From NCBI RefSeq assembly GCF_963668385.1, contig NZ_OY764327.1, positions 1,426,001-1,490,000 on the forward strand: 64,000 nucleotides of DNA. The letters run 5' to 3'. This DNA is from an uncultured Carboxylicivirga sp. (GTDB lineage: Bacteria > Bacteroidota > Bacteroidia > Bacteroidales > Marinilabiliaceae). The notes beneath the pieces were generated by a model. The model was not told where the DNA came from. It made no database searches and was given only the letters and a program-made list of their open reading frames with translations. The position numbers were made by a program, and so were the translations under genes. Positions 19,301 to 28,023 of the stretch are shown here, in pieces (within the stretch, counting starts at the first letter, position 1; each line of letters begins with the position of its first letter).

Positions 19301-20706
19301 AGAGAGAGAATAGGGATAAAAACAATCAAGATAATAACCTGGCCGAAAATAGCCGATTTCATCATTTTTGAAGCTCCTTCGTTGGCTATTTGATCCATTT
19401 GCTTTTGTCGATCAGTACTATCCGAGGACTGCTTTGTCAGAAGATTCATCTTCAGAGCAATGTATTCCACAATAATAACGGCACCGTCAATGATAATACC
19501 AAAATCGAGAGCACCCAGACTCATGAGGTTGGCATCAATACCAAAAATGTACATCATCGAAATGGTAAAGAACAGAGCTAGTGGAATCATAGATGCTATT
19601 ACCAAAGCCGATCGCCAGTTGCCCAACAGTAAAACAACTGTTAAAAGAACAATGATAGCACCTAAAATTAGGTTTTCGGCTATGGTGGTCGAAGTTTTAC
19701 CAATTAACTCGCCGCGCTCCAGAATAGGATTGATAAAAACACCTTCGGGCAAACCACTTTGGATTTCTTCTACACGATCGTGAACTGCCTGAATTACTTC
19801 TTTTGAATTGGCATTTTTCAGCATCATTATCTGCCCCAGAATAGTTTCGCCTTTGCCATTTGCAGTGATGGCGCCAAATCGATTGGCATAACCGAATTGT
19901 ACTTTAGCCACATCTTTTATCAAAACAGGGTGACCGTACTTATTGGTTATCAATATGTTTTCAATGTCTGAAATGGATTTTACCTGACCATCGCCACGAA
20001 TAAAATAACTTTGGTTGGTTTTTTCAATGTAGGCTCCACCCGAAATACTGTTGTTTGCTTCAAGAGCATTAAAAACTTCTATCAAAGTTAGATCCATACT
20101 TTTTAGTAACGATGGATTAACGGCCACTTCGTATTGTTTCAAATAGCCACCCCAGCTGTTTACTTCAACTACACCGTTGATACCTGACAGGCGTCGTTTT
20201 ACAATCCAATCCTGAATAGTTCGCAGATCCATAGGGGAGTAGCGATCTTCGTAGCCGGGTTTTACGTCTAGAATATATTGATAGATTTCACCCAAACCAG
20301 TTGAAATTGGACCCATTTCAGGAGCCCCATATTCTTTAGGGATGCTCTCAGAAGCTGTTTTAAGTTTTTCGGCAATTAACTGACGCGGAAGGTAAGTTCC
20401 CAGATTATCTTCGAACACAACAGTAACCAACGAAATACCGAATTTTGAGACAGAACGGATCTCTTCAACACCAGGAAGGTTAGCCATCTCCATCTCCACA
20501 GGTGCTGTTATAAATTGCTCAATCTCTTGAGTGGAAAGATTACCTGAAGTAGTAATAACCTGAACCTGATTATTGGTGATATCAGGAACCGTGCCCACAG
20601 GTATTTTATAAATCGAAAACAAACCAAAGCCAACAACAGTAAAGGTAAAGAGGATAACTATAAGCTTGTTTTTAACACTAAAATCAATGATTTTCTCCAA
20701 CATCAC
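16360..20706 (-). CDS. CzcA/CusA-type heavy-metal RND pump fused to a TolC-like outer-membrane factor
   Basis: A 1448-residue fusion. Residues 1 to ~1045 are an RND proton/cation antiporter with twelve helices. Helix 4 carries DFGIIIDGAVIIVE near 397-411, matching the heavy-metal (HME) CzcA proton-relay signature DFGxxxDGAVxxxE. GGEFVPTLDEGDFVIQP and PLATVGGVFLLWLRGMPFS are further family landmarks. Around 1050-1070 is a second hydrophobic segment like a signal peptide (VFIGLMMLSSPSLFAQ), and 1071-1448 is an outer-membrane efflux (TolC/CzcC) domain with its coiled-coil repeats. The gene therefore encodes pump and channel in one chain, with the adaptor downstream. Such fusions occur in Bacteroidota. 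I cannot tell whether the chain is cut at the internal signal. The metal exported is unknown. Confidence 0.93.
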   Translation of the reverse strand: MMLEKIIDFSVKNKLIVILFTFTVVGFGLFSIYKIPVGTVPDITNNQVQVITTSGNLSTQEIEQFITAPVEMEMANLPGVEEIRSVSKFGISLVTVVFEDNLGTYLPRQLIAEKLKTASESIPKEYGAPEMGPISTGLGEIYQYILDVKPGYEDRYSPMDLRTIQDWIVKRRLSGINGVVEVNSWGGYLKQYEVAVNPSLLKSMDLTLIEVFNALEANNSISGGAYIEKTNQSYFIRGDGQVKSISDIENILITNKYGHPVLIKDVAKVQFGYANRFGAITANGKGETILGQIMMLKNANSKEVIQAVHDRVEEIQSGLPEGVFINPILERGELIGKTSTTIAENLILGAIIVLLTVVLLLGNWRSALVIASMIPLALFFTISMMYIFGIDANLMSLGALDFGIIIDGAVIIVEYIALKMNLLTKQSSDSTDRQKQMDQIANEGASKMMKSAIFGQVIILIVFIPILSLQGVEGKMFHPMALAFSFAIIGAMIMGLTWLPVASSLFLKPADENKKTISKWLMKRLYTAYDPSIKWACRNKRIVLGMAVLSLIATGFIFTRIGGEFVPTLDEGDFVIQPVLKTGTSLSKTVETTTRMEQILIKEFPDEVNQIVSRIGAAEVPTDPMSMEEIDMIIKLNPKGDWVAASSKEELAEKFKEALSIIPGIDYEFTQPIEMRFNELITGVRSDIAIKIYGEDLDYINKKANEIKKLITDVPGAGDIILEKTTGLPQIKVDYRRDKIAYYGVDIATLNSYLSTAFGGQISGVVFEGEKRFDMVVRLQNQNRTDISDIRRLMVPVSSGHQIPLTELAHIEYTKGPAKISRENTRRRVVVAVNVRNRDLQSVIEDIQVLIDDNVKLTPGNYIEYGGQFENLQNATNRLMLAVPVSLLLIFIFLHFAFKSLKDAIMIFTAIPLATVGGVFLLWLRGMPFSVSAGVGFIALFGIAVLNGIVLIEHLKELQHQNGGSISDIIVQGTKNRLRPVLLTAGAAAMGFLPMAISTGAGAEVQRPLATVVIGGLITSTLLTLIALPLLFEIFYNVVKIKFFPFKVIRSKGITVFIGLMMLSSPSLFAQKQQLTLDQIIDITINNNKQIKASELDVEKANAMKATAFSPDKTTIAYSTDENNIAENGHPLKVWGVEQRIDFPGLYVSQGKMRKLEVNIAATEMSIQKNTLQKEVSMLYYELQMLYSQLGIYRQLDTVLIKLEQFNERRFEVRDISKLDLLNIKAKKNRVMVAEKNLTLSIENTLKRLKVVMNYEEDFTIPTTSQLVISTSSSGDSLLLFKWFDLQNQHAESLVKVEKNKMLPDITFNYFIGSNSYENAHNYQGFEVGLAIPLFFGNHSANIKAAKLTEQSQSLSFSNKMDLIKNDLEKMNTEQKRYANLIDNYNQIEKLLADEMMRTALKAYQLGGVSFFELSNNFEEAVNIQMRYFENVFNYNRISLEMKYYSNY

Positions 20707-20899
20707 TTTGGGTTTAGGATATTCAAATGATAAGTGATTGCCAGGTATTTAAGGTGTTTTGTGAGTTGTTTGTATAAGCTCTTACATCTATTTAATACAA
20801 ATGGTAATCATAGCAAAAGCCTATTCATTAAATAGGTTTAATAACTAGTAACAAAAGATATTTGCTTTTGTTTTGAATATCAGACTAAAGATTAATATG

Positions 20900-22291
20900 T
20901 TAGTGGGAAGTATTGGGTAAAATAATGGAGAAGCAGCTACCTTCATTAACCTTACTGCTCACTTTAATTTCACCATCATTGTATTTTATAAAGTCAGAGG
21001 ATAATACTAAACCTAATCCTGATCCTCTTTCATTCTCAGTTCCAGCTCTACTTATTTTATTATCAATGTTAAATAGTTGTTTGATGATTTCGTCAGACAT
21101 TCCAATACCATCGTCTTCAATAAATATTGTAGATGTTGTTTCATTCAATTCTGTTGAAATCCTTATCGTTCCTCCTTGTGACGTGTATTTTATTGCATTG
21201 CTAAAAAGGTTTGATATAACCACACGCATGGTGCTTTTGTCTACTAATACGCGAATGTCGTTATGTATTACAACGTTTACTTTAATGTTTTTTAAGCTAG
21301 CGGCATGTAAATAGGGCGCTATACTTTGTTCGATAATTGATTCAAGAGAATAAAGCTGCTTGTTAATTTTAATTCCACCTAATTGAGATGATGCCCAGAA
21401 TAACAAGTTATTCAGAAATGCCAAAGTAGATTTGGTTGATTCTTCCATTATGTTAATACGGGTTTCTATTTCGTCTATGGTATAGTCGTGAAGATTAATT
21501 TTTAGTTCTTCCATTAAGCTAACCACCGATGAAAAAGGACTTCGTAAGTCGTGTGCTATGATTGAAAAGAACTTGTTTTTTGAGTTGTCTACTTCTGCTA
21601 ATCGTGTAAGAGCAACATCTAGTTGTTTGTTTATTTTATTAAGCTGATGGTTTTGTTCCTGGGTTTTATCTTTTTCGATAACAAGATTTCTTTGTAGATA
21701 AAACTCTTTAAATCGTTTATTCTCATTAGAAATGCTCAGCATGATGATACCGATAAAAACTGTAACCAGACCCGCTATTTCGGCAAAATGATAGGTGCTG
21801 AATCGCAAAATGGAATAGATCAGAGTTGGAATAGCTAATATAGTTCCTGCTAAAGCAAATAAAAGTATTGATTTATAACCCTTAATAAAAAAATGAGAGG
21901 CAATGATAAATAGTATACACGAGATGATTCCTTTAAAATTGTAATTAGGTCCAATTAATACTAATCCAAAGCCCATAATTAATAGTCCAATACAGTGGAT
22001 GTTGTTAACAATTACTACTAACCTGATGTTGTTTCTCAGTTTTGAGATCGTAACTATAAGTATGGATGTACAAGTTATAATGCCGGGTAATCGAGATATC
22101 GCAAATTGAGGTACTTTCCAGATATAATAATCTCCTATAATGTAGAAGATAAAGACCAGATACATAAATGGGATCAGTGTTTTATTATACCTTAGGATGG
22201 ATTGATGCAGTTCTTTTCTATATTCATAACGACACTCTTCGCTATAAATCATATTTTTATTGATGCTAAATAACTGATTCAGTTTCATCAA
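20900..22291 (-). CDS. Orphan membrane sensor histidine kinase
   Basis: 463 residues. About six hydrophobic segments at ~40-190 form a membrane sensor, followed by a coiled coil (~195-235) and a HisKA domain with phospho-acceptor H247 in FFSIIAHDLRSPF. The HATPase domain has its N box (NLFSNAIKYTSQGG), G1 box (DDGIGMS) and G2 box (RGSGLGLVLS). There is no PAS, HAMP or receiver domain, and no response regulator is adjacent, so the partner lies elsewhere. The 193-bp gap to the RND gene holds no recognised site. The metal pump is a possible but unproven target. Confidence 0.88.
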   Translation of the reverse strand: MMKLNQLFSINKNMIYSEECRYEYRKELHQSILRYNKTLIPFMYLVFIFYIIGDYYIWKVPQFAISRLPGIITCTSILIVTISKLRNNIRLVVIVNNIHCIGLLIMGFGLVLIGPNYNFKGIISCILFIIASHFFIKGYKSILLFALAGTILAIPTLIYSILRFSTYHFAEIAGLVTVFIGIIMLSISNENKRFKEFYLQRNLVIEKDKTQEQNHQLNKINKQLDVALTRLAEVDNSKNKFFSIIAHDLRSPFSSVVSLMEELKINLHDYTIDEIETRINIMEESTKSTLAFLNNLLFWASSQLGGIKINKQLYSLESIIEQSIAPYLHAASLKNIKVNVVIHNDIRVLVDKSTMRVVISNLFSNAIKYTSQGGTIRISTELNETTSTIFIEDDGIGMSDEIIKQLFNIDNKISRAGTENERGSGLGLVLSSDFIKYNDGEIKVSSKVNEGSCFSIILPNTSH

Positions 22292-22461
22292 ATTTAATAT
22301 GTTATATCTTTCCTAAATCCCACTCTAGTTGACGTAATTGCCAGAAGCAAACAAAATTAGCAAAATAATCTAGAAAACAGTTGGGCTCTTTATTGATATC
22401 GCTGTTTTGTGAGTAAGTGTTTAATCTATAATTTGATTGGAAAAGTAAGCCATTAGCTTTT

Positions 22462-24117
22462 TTATTCCTCCGGACTATTTGCTGCTGACTTCGTGCTAAA
22501 AGTAACTTCATCCTTCTTACCTTTATTGATAATCACCAGATACTTGAATTGATCATCTTCTTTTTGCTGGCTTTTTATTTTTAGTTCAATAGTTTTGCGT
22601 TCGAAAGGTTTCAGAGCAGAGAATTTTCCTGCTGCAACTTCAATCATCTTTTCACCATCAGACAAAAAGACCTGCACCTTTGCTTTGGCTGAAGTTACTT
22701 GGCCGAAATTCTCTACATCTACTCGCATTCCAGCTTCATCACAAACAGGTATTCGTGCAGATAGGGCTGCGTTCATATAATTTACTCCTGGCAAACGGCT
22801 ATATCCGAATAAAAGATTCCCTTTGGTATCTTTACCCAAAAGCTTTCCGGCAAAATTATCATTGGTAAAGCCATTCCCTTCGCCATCAAAAGTAAGGATA
22901 GCTCCGTTATCAACCTGTTGCATGTTTTTTAACTTACATCCCATACCCATATCAACTTCCTCAGGAGCGCCAAAGCGTAATGATTCGATATTTATATCAG
23001 TATTCGGATCAAATCCTTCCTCAGCCTTAATCAGAACCTTTATTTCTTTAGTTTTGGAAGTGATTGGTTTTTTGTTTTGAATGGTTAATAATTTACCCAC
23101 CGTTAAAGGGATAGTAATGAGTTTGGAACTGTGATTATCATTAGGAAGATCCATGTATTTTAAGGTATCGATCACCGCAAAGTTAGCTTGTGTTGCCCGT
23201 CCGTATTTGTCTTGCATTACTTTAATACGTTCGTATTTAAACCAATCTTCCTTTGTACCATCTGTATAATGGGCAATGCCCGGTAGGTAAGCCTCGCCCG
23301 AATCCACTTTCCAATGAATACCATCCTTTGAGCGCAGGTACCATGCTATACGTCCTAACCAGTCGTTTACAATTAAATGATACTGCACATTGGTTTTCCA
23401 GATTAGAGGATCTTCAAAACGGCCATCAACCGGTGGATATACTCTTGAATCGGTAACTTGCTTCCAGGCCGAAATACCATCTTCACTTACCCATACACCG
23501 CCACCACGACAAATCATAAGGAATGAACCGTCTTCGCGTTTGGCAAAAGTCAGGTTTGAGAGCCCTTCAATTATATTACGATCGCGAGTATCAAATTCAA
23601 ATTCTTTTCGCTCCCACGGACCATTGATATCATCCGAAATGTAATATCCGCCGATTACGTAAATTACATATTTACCGTTGTTGGTAACATACCATTCTGG
23701 ATTGTGACCTTTGCCAATTTCCTGAACAACCTTAAAAGGACCGTATGAATTATCTGAAACAGCATGAACAACATCTGAGTTTCCCCATTCCATATGACCT
23801 CGAGGGGAATTTTCAGGCCATCGGCAAACAAATAAATGGTATTTCCCATCTTCAGCTAATCGAATATTGCCACCCCAATAACTCCATTCGTCTTCTTCAA
23901 TTCCATTATTAATATCACGTGGTATTACACAATTGGCTCCCCAGGTTTCGTATGTCATTCCACCTAAGTTGGGCATTGGAAGAAAGCGATCCATAAATCG
24001 GCCACCAAATACCAGTTTATCCCATCCATCAGGACGTTTACGTTCGGTAATCTGAGCCTGTAAAACAGTAGTTATAGATAAGGTAGCGATTGCAATGATG
24101 AGGATGGATTTGTTCAT
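22462..24117 (-). CDS. Secreted five-bladed beta-propeller protein, glycoside hydrolase-like
   Basis: 551 residues from the ATG at 24117, which begins a signal peptide (MNKSILIIAIATLSITTVLQAQ). The ATG at 24159 would put 14 residues in front of it. Residues ~25-340 show propeller blades of the GH43/GH117/GH32 type (WSYWGGNIRLAEDGKYHLFV, KGHNPEWYVTNNGKYVIYVI, RFEDPLIWKTNVQYHLIVND). The RFEDP and GHNPE acidic residues may be catalytic. Residues ~350-550 form one or two beta-sandwich domains. The family is not certain and the substrate is unknown. No SusC/D neighbours are seen. Confidence 0.7.
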   Translation of the reverse strand: MNKSILIIAIATLSITTVLQAQITERKRPDGWDKLVFGGRFMDRFLPMPNLGGMTYETWGANCVIPRDINNGIEEDEWSYWGGNIRLAEDGKYHLFVCRWPENSPRGHMEWGNSDVVHAVSDNSYGPFKVVQEIGKGHNPEWYVTNNGKYVIYVIGGYYISDDINGPWERKEFEFDTRDRNIIEGLSNLTFAKREDGSFLMICRGGGVWVSEDGISAWKQVTDSRVYPPVDGRFEDPLIWKTNVQYHLIVNDWLGRIAWYLRSKDGIHWKVDSGEAYLPGIAHYTDGTKEDWFKYERIKVMQDKYGRATQANFAVIDTLKYMDLPNDNHSSKLITIPLTVGKLLTIQNKKPITSKTKEIKVLIKAEEGFDPNTDINIESLRFGAPEEVDMGMGCKLKNMQQVDNGAILTFDGEGNGFTNDNFAGKLLGKDTKGNLLFGYSRLPGVNYMNAALSARIPVCDEAGMRVDVENFGQVTSAKAKVQVFLSDGEKMIEVAAGKFSALKPFERKTIELKIKSQQKEDDQFKYLVIINKGKKDEVTFSTKSAANSPEE

Positions 24118-24291
24118 TGTTTTGTGAGATTTTAGGTAAAAATGTAGATTAAAACACAATCATCATAATCTTTTCAACAAAAAACATTCACGGTATAACA
24201 TTCGAACCAGTATTGGTAACAAATGAATCAGTTTTAACTATGTTGTTATCAAATTTAGACTGATAGCAAAAGCTAAGCCACCAATAAAAGC

Positions 24292-24299
24292 TAACTTTG
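24292..24299 (+). promoter_or_regulatory. -7 element upstream of the FUSC gene
   Basis: TAACTTTG matches TAnnTTTG exactly and lies 83 bases upstream of the FUSC ATG in the 265-bp divergent gap. No -33 TTTG is seen at the usual distance. Confidence 0.45.
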
Positions 24300-24382
24300 T
24301 ACTCAAATCCAAGAACATTTATTTGCTTTAAATCCTTTTAAAGAAAGATTTTTAACAGACAATTTGAATTAAATACTATTCT

Positions 24383-26506
24383 ATGGCGAGAATCGCTTTT
24401 CCTTATTTACACCAACTGCGGATGAAACTATGGCGCAATCCCGATTTACTTTATTCAACCAAGGTTACTGTTGCCATGGCATTATTGGTAATACCATTTG
24501 TTGTGATGGGGCATCCTTATTACGGATCAACACTTGCCTTGGGAGTAGTTGCAGGTGGATTGGCCGAAACAGATGATCATCCCAGAGGAAGAGTTAAGGC
24601 TTTATTACTTACGTGGTTGAGTTTTTTAATTACAACCTTTTCGGTAGTGCTTTTACGTCCATTTCCTGTTATTTTTGGTGCTGGTTTTGTATTAGCCACT
24701 ATTACATTTGTGTTAATAGGAGGTATGAGCGAACGATACAGGGGCATTTCGTATGGAGCTATCCTGGTAAGTATTTATGCTATGTTAGGAATGCACTATA
24801 GCCCTCAATGGTATTGGGAACCTGTTCTGTTAACTGGCGGAGCGGTTATTTACGGATTGTTTTCATTGATATTATTATACTTCAAACCTTTTCGCTTATT
24901 GGATGAACGATTAGCTAGAGGTTATTTTGCATTAGCAGATTATTTGGATGCAAAAGCAAAGTTGTTTCCGGCTGGAGGAGAAGAGGAGAATGTAGTGGGA
25001 GGGCATCTTGCCATATTAAATGTTCAGGTTGTTAATTTGCTCGAAAAATGTAAGGAAGTTTTAAATAGCTATGGAGAGGAGGTAAATGATACAAAAGTTT
25101 TGATGCCTTATCTACAAAAGTTTATGCTGTTGCAGAGTTTGCACGAAAGGGCGGCTTCTTCTCAGGAACGTTACGAGAACCTGGGTAAGAAAATTGAATA
25201 TAAAGAAATACTGGAAGGTTTTGGGGAATTATTGCATCAACTGGCTCATGCTTGTCGATTGGTTTCTAAAAATCTTCTGACAGGCGAGAAATATAATCAT
25301 CCGGTTTCTATTGGATGGTTGGTAAGTGCGTTGGAGTTTGAAATTGATAAGATGGCTGAGGCCGATAAGCAATTACTAATCCTTCTTTTTCACAACCTTA
25401 CCCGTTCACACCAATCGTTGGAGCACTTTAATGAACCAGAGAAAAGTACCTCGCCACCTCGATTACGTCAGGATACGCGTACACTTTTTCAACGCATTAA
25501 AGATCAGTTGAGTTTTCAGAATCCGCGTTTACGTTATGCCATTCGATTGAGTACTTGCTTTTTAGTTGGATATATAATAGCAACTTACTTTAAAATAGAA
25601 AAAGGAGAGTGGATTGTTCTTACAGCTTTATTTGTTAATCAGCCTACCTATAGTGAAACAAGAAGACGCTTGTTTCAACGTGTTTTAGGTACATTAGCAG
25701 GAGTTGTAATTGGAGTTTCGGTTATACAGGTTCTTCCCACCGAAAGCGGTCATGTAATTATGTTATTGGCTTCGGCATTTTGGTTTTTCTTTTATCGACA
25801 GGCAAATTATGCGTTCGCAGTAGTATTTATTACTATTTATGTCTTGTCGAGTAATAATTTGATTACCGATACCGGTATTGCTGTTATGTGGCCGCGTACA
25901 CTCGATACATTAATTGGTGCAACATTGGCAATTTTGTCAATTCGTATTTTATGGCCCGATTGGCAATACAAACGCTTACCTGGTTTATTATCGAATGCAC
26001 TTCGTAAAAATGCCGAATACTTTAGTACTGTTGTAAAAGCTCACAAACCAAACGAAGGGGTGGATGATTATGATTATCGAGTGGCGCGTCGCGAGGCACA
26101 TAAAGCTGATAATCAACTAACTTTATCTTGGCAGAGTATGAGGTTAGAACCTAAGAAGCAACGTTTTATGATGGAGCAAGCTTTTGCACTAACTTATTTG
26201 AATCATGCTTTGATTTCGTATATATCTGCCTTCGGTGCTCGGAGGGATACCGATCCTTTAATTGTAAAAGGGTACAATGAGGTGGCAATTCAAATTAAAG
26301 AAGCGTTGAATCGTGCTGCCGATATTATTGAGGGCAAAGATGATGTAGACAAACGCTCGTTAAAAGAAATGTTGATGGTTATGCGCGATCGTATAGATGA
26401 CTTAAATAATCAACACGAGCGCCAGCAATTACGTTTGTTCTACAATATTGCTGGTGTAAGTAATAAGTTGTTAAAGCAGGCTAGGAGTATTAGAGAAAGA
26501 GCTTAA
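24383..26506 (+). CDS. YccS/FUSC-family inner-membrane protein
   Basis: A 707-residue protein with the double structure of YccS/YhfK. An N-terminal block of about six helices occupies ~25-170. A soluble helical region (~175-390) is followed by a second membrane block (~400-530: STCFLVGYIIATYFKIEKGEWIVLTALFVNQPTYSETRRRLFQR), which is the aromatic acid exporter/fusaric acid resistance (FUSC) signature. The protein ends in a long helical tail. FUSC proteins are linked to efflux of aromatic acids, but YccS itself has no proven substrate. It is monocistronic and ends at a strong bidirectional terminator. Confidence 0.88.
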   Translation: MARIAFPYLHQLRMKLWRNPDLLYSTKVTVAMALLVIPFVVMGHPYYGSTLALGVVAGGLAETDDHPRGRVKALLLTWLSFLITTFSVVLLRPFPVIFGAGFVLATITFVLIGGMSERYRGISYGAILVSIYAMLGMHYSPQWYWEPVLLTGGAVIYGLFSLILLYFKPFRLLDERLARGYFALADYLDAKAKLFPAGGEEENVVGGHLAILNVQVVNLLEKCKEVLNSYGEEVNDTKVLMPYLQKFMLLQSLHERAASSQERYENLGKKIEYKEILEGFGELLHQLAHACRLVSKNLLTGEKYNHPVSIGWLVSALEFEIDKMAEADKQLLILLFHNLTRSHQSLEHFNEPEKSTSPPRLRQDTRTLFQRIKDQLSFQNPRLRYAIRLSTCFLVGYIIATYFKIEKGEWIVLTALFVNQPTYSETRRRLFQRVLGTLAGVVIGVSVIQVLPTESGHVIMLLASAFWFFFYRQANYAFAVVFITIYVLSSNNLITDTGIAVMWPRTLDTLIGATLAILSIRILWPDWQYKRLPGLLSNALRKNAEYFSTVVKAHKPNEGVDDYDYRVARREAHKADNQLTLSWQSMRLEPKKQRFMMEQAFALTYLNHALISYISAFGARRDTDPLIVKGYNEVAIQIKEALNRAADIIEGKDDVDKRSLKEMLMVMRDRIDDLNNQHERQQLRLFYNIAGVSNKLLKQARSIRERA

Positions 26507-26547
26507 AATCATCTAGATAAAAGTAGATAATTCTGTATTGATTCCAT

Positions 26548-26579
26548 AAAAAAACCGAAGTATTTACTTCGGTTTTTTT
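26548..26579. terminator. Bidirectional terminator between FUSC and TPR genes
   Basis: A near-perfect stem (AAAAAAACCGAAGTA / TACTTCGGTTTTTTT) with a very short loop has T runs on both strands. It serves both convergent genes. Confidence 0.92.
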
Positions 26580-26597
26580 ATAATGTAAGAAGTGGTA

Positions 26598-27461
26598 TTA
26601 TTTTAAAAGTCTGTCCATTTTGGCAGCTTCGTTTTTTTGTTCGAGATGCAGATAACAATTCTTTAAATATTTGATATACGATTGCTCTTGGGCGTCTAAC
26701 GCATGCAGCTTTTCAAAAGTATCGCGAGCTATGCGGAAATCGGCAGATACTTTCTTTAAATCGCGTAACAAGTATGCGTAAGTTGTCGCATTTTTGTTTT
26801 TATTATACTTAGCCATTTCAGCTTTGTATCGTGTATTTGCCTTTTCGTAATAATATTTCCCTTTCCACTCCAAAGCAGGAATATAGTTGGGTTGTTCTTT
26901 TACCAATTGGTTGCATGCTTTGGCTGCTTCAATTCTGCTATCAGTGTTTTCCAGTGCTGAGATATACTTCATAGAAGCTTCATTACTTAAAGTAATATTC
27001 CCTTTATTGGCAACTGTTTCAATAACGGCATCGTAGCTTTCAGTTTGACTATATAAGTTAATCAAACGATCTACTTTCTGATTTTGAACGCTTTCATCAT
27101 CAGATTTCTTCCAAAGACCAATCTCGTCTTGAACCTGGTTATTGTCTTGCAATAACTTTGCATACTCCAAAAATAAAGAGGTATCGTTATTTTTTTCAAT
27201 TAACGAGCTGTATAACTCTTTTGCTTCGTCTAATTTGTTAAGTTTTCCTGCAGCAACGGCTACCTTGTGGTAGATATCATCACTAACTTTGGTATCATTC
27301 GAAGTGGCTAACTGAATATATTGTTTGTATAAATTATAAGAATTTTCGAAATCGTTGTTTTTATAGGCTTCATCAGCACTTGTTTGTATGCCTGGCAATT
27401 TAGCCAATGGGTTACAGGCAAATAGCAAAGCACTTAGGCTGATTAACAGAATCTTTCTCAT
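26598..27461 (-). CDS. TPR-repeat lipoprotein
   Basis: 287 residues from the ATG at 27461, which starts a lipoprotein signal (MRKILLISLSALLFAC). The ATG at 27506 lies upstream of it and is unlikely. The mature protein is all helical with tetratricopeptide-like pairs such as AYKNNDFENSYNLYKQYIQL and EWKGKYYYEKANTRYKAEMA. A likely periplasmic or outer-membrane-attached scaffold, possibly in an envelope assembly complex. The function is unknown. Confidence 0.75.
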   Translation of the reverse strand: MRKILLISLSALLFACNPLAKLPGIQTSADEAYKNNDFENSYNLYKQYIQLATSNDTKVSDDIYHKVAVAAGKLNKLDEAKELYSSLIEKNNDTSLFLEYAKLLQDNNQVQDEIGLWKKSDDESVQNQKVDRLINLYSQTESYDAVIETVANKGNITLSNEASMKYISALENTDSRIEAAKACNQLVKEQPNYIPALEWKGKYYYEKANTRYKAEMAKYNKNKNATTYAYLLRDLKKVSADFRIARDTFEKLHALDAQEQSYIKYLKNCYLHLEQKNEAAKMDRLLK

Positions 27462-27582
27462 GATGTTGTTTTTATGAGTGTTTTGAAATATTGCGCTAAG
27501 ATACAATCAAATGGCCGGAACAACAATGTTTACGCAATAATCAGCCTGTTTCAATAAGATTAAATATTTTTTCAATAAAGAA

Positions 27583-27612
27583 TTTGATTTATCAGATTTT
27601 GTCCTATTTTTG
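27583..27612 (+). promoter_or_regulatory. Bacteroidota-type promoter of tRNA-Trp
   Basis: A -33 TTTG (27583-27586) and a -7 TATTTTTG (27605-27612, consensus TAnnTTTG) are separated by 18 bases, close to the usual 19. It lies 40 bases before the tRNA and is the clearest complete promoter in the window. Confidence 0.7.
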
Positions 27613-27651
27613 CATCCGCATTAGCAAAGGCAATGCATCAAATATAAATTT

Positions 27652-27724
27652 ACGGGTGTAGCTCAGTTGGTAGAGCACTGGTCTCCAAAACCAGGTGTCG
27701 GGCGTTCGAGCCGCTCCTCCCGTG
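27652..27724 (+). tRNA. tRNA-Trp (anticodon CCA)
   Basis: A 73-nt cloverleaf. The acceptor ACGGGTG pairs with CTCCCGT (one T-T mismatch at pair 6-67), the D stem is GCTC/GAGC, and the anticodon stem CTGGT/ACCAG holds loop CTCCAAA with anticodon CCA. The T arm is GGGCG-TTCGAGC-CGCTC. The discriminator is G and the 3' CCA is not encoded. A terminator follows, so it is transcribed alone. Confidence 0.95.
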
Positions 27725-27729
27725 CATAG

Positions 27730-27757
27730 AAATCCCGATTTAAGTCGGGATTTTTTA
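27730..27757 (+). terminator. Terminator after tRNA-Trp
   Basis: AATCCCGA / TCGGGATT with a 6-base loop (TTTAAG), followed by T residues, six bases after the tRNA. Confidence 0.85.
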
Positions 27758-27824
27758 TTTATGGTCATTGAACTTTATTCTTTACAATAAGTTTCTATCT
27801 TTATGTAGGTATTAAATATCAACA

Positions 27825-27912
<88 letters not shown>

Positions 27913-27989
27913 ATATATATCATATTTCCCGTATCGAAAATTTTCTAAACATATCGTATTGGTATGATATATTTTGAACATTGATTGGA

Positions 27990-28018
27990 CTAAAATAATT
28001 CTATTTGTATTATTTTAG
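27990..28018 (+). promoter_or_regulatory. Perfect inverted repeat before the Crp/Fnr gene (candidate autoregulatory operator)
   Basis: CTAAAATAAT and ATTATTTTAG are 10-bp perfect arms around a 9-base spacer, five bases before the ATG at 28024. A dyad of this size fits a Crp/Fnr-type dimer site, so autoregulation is likely. It could also form an RNA hairpin masking the start. It does not resemble the TGTGA or TTGAT consensus. Confidence 0.5.
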
Positions 28019-28023
28019 TTGAT

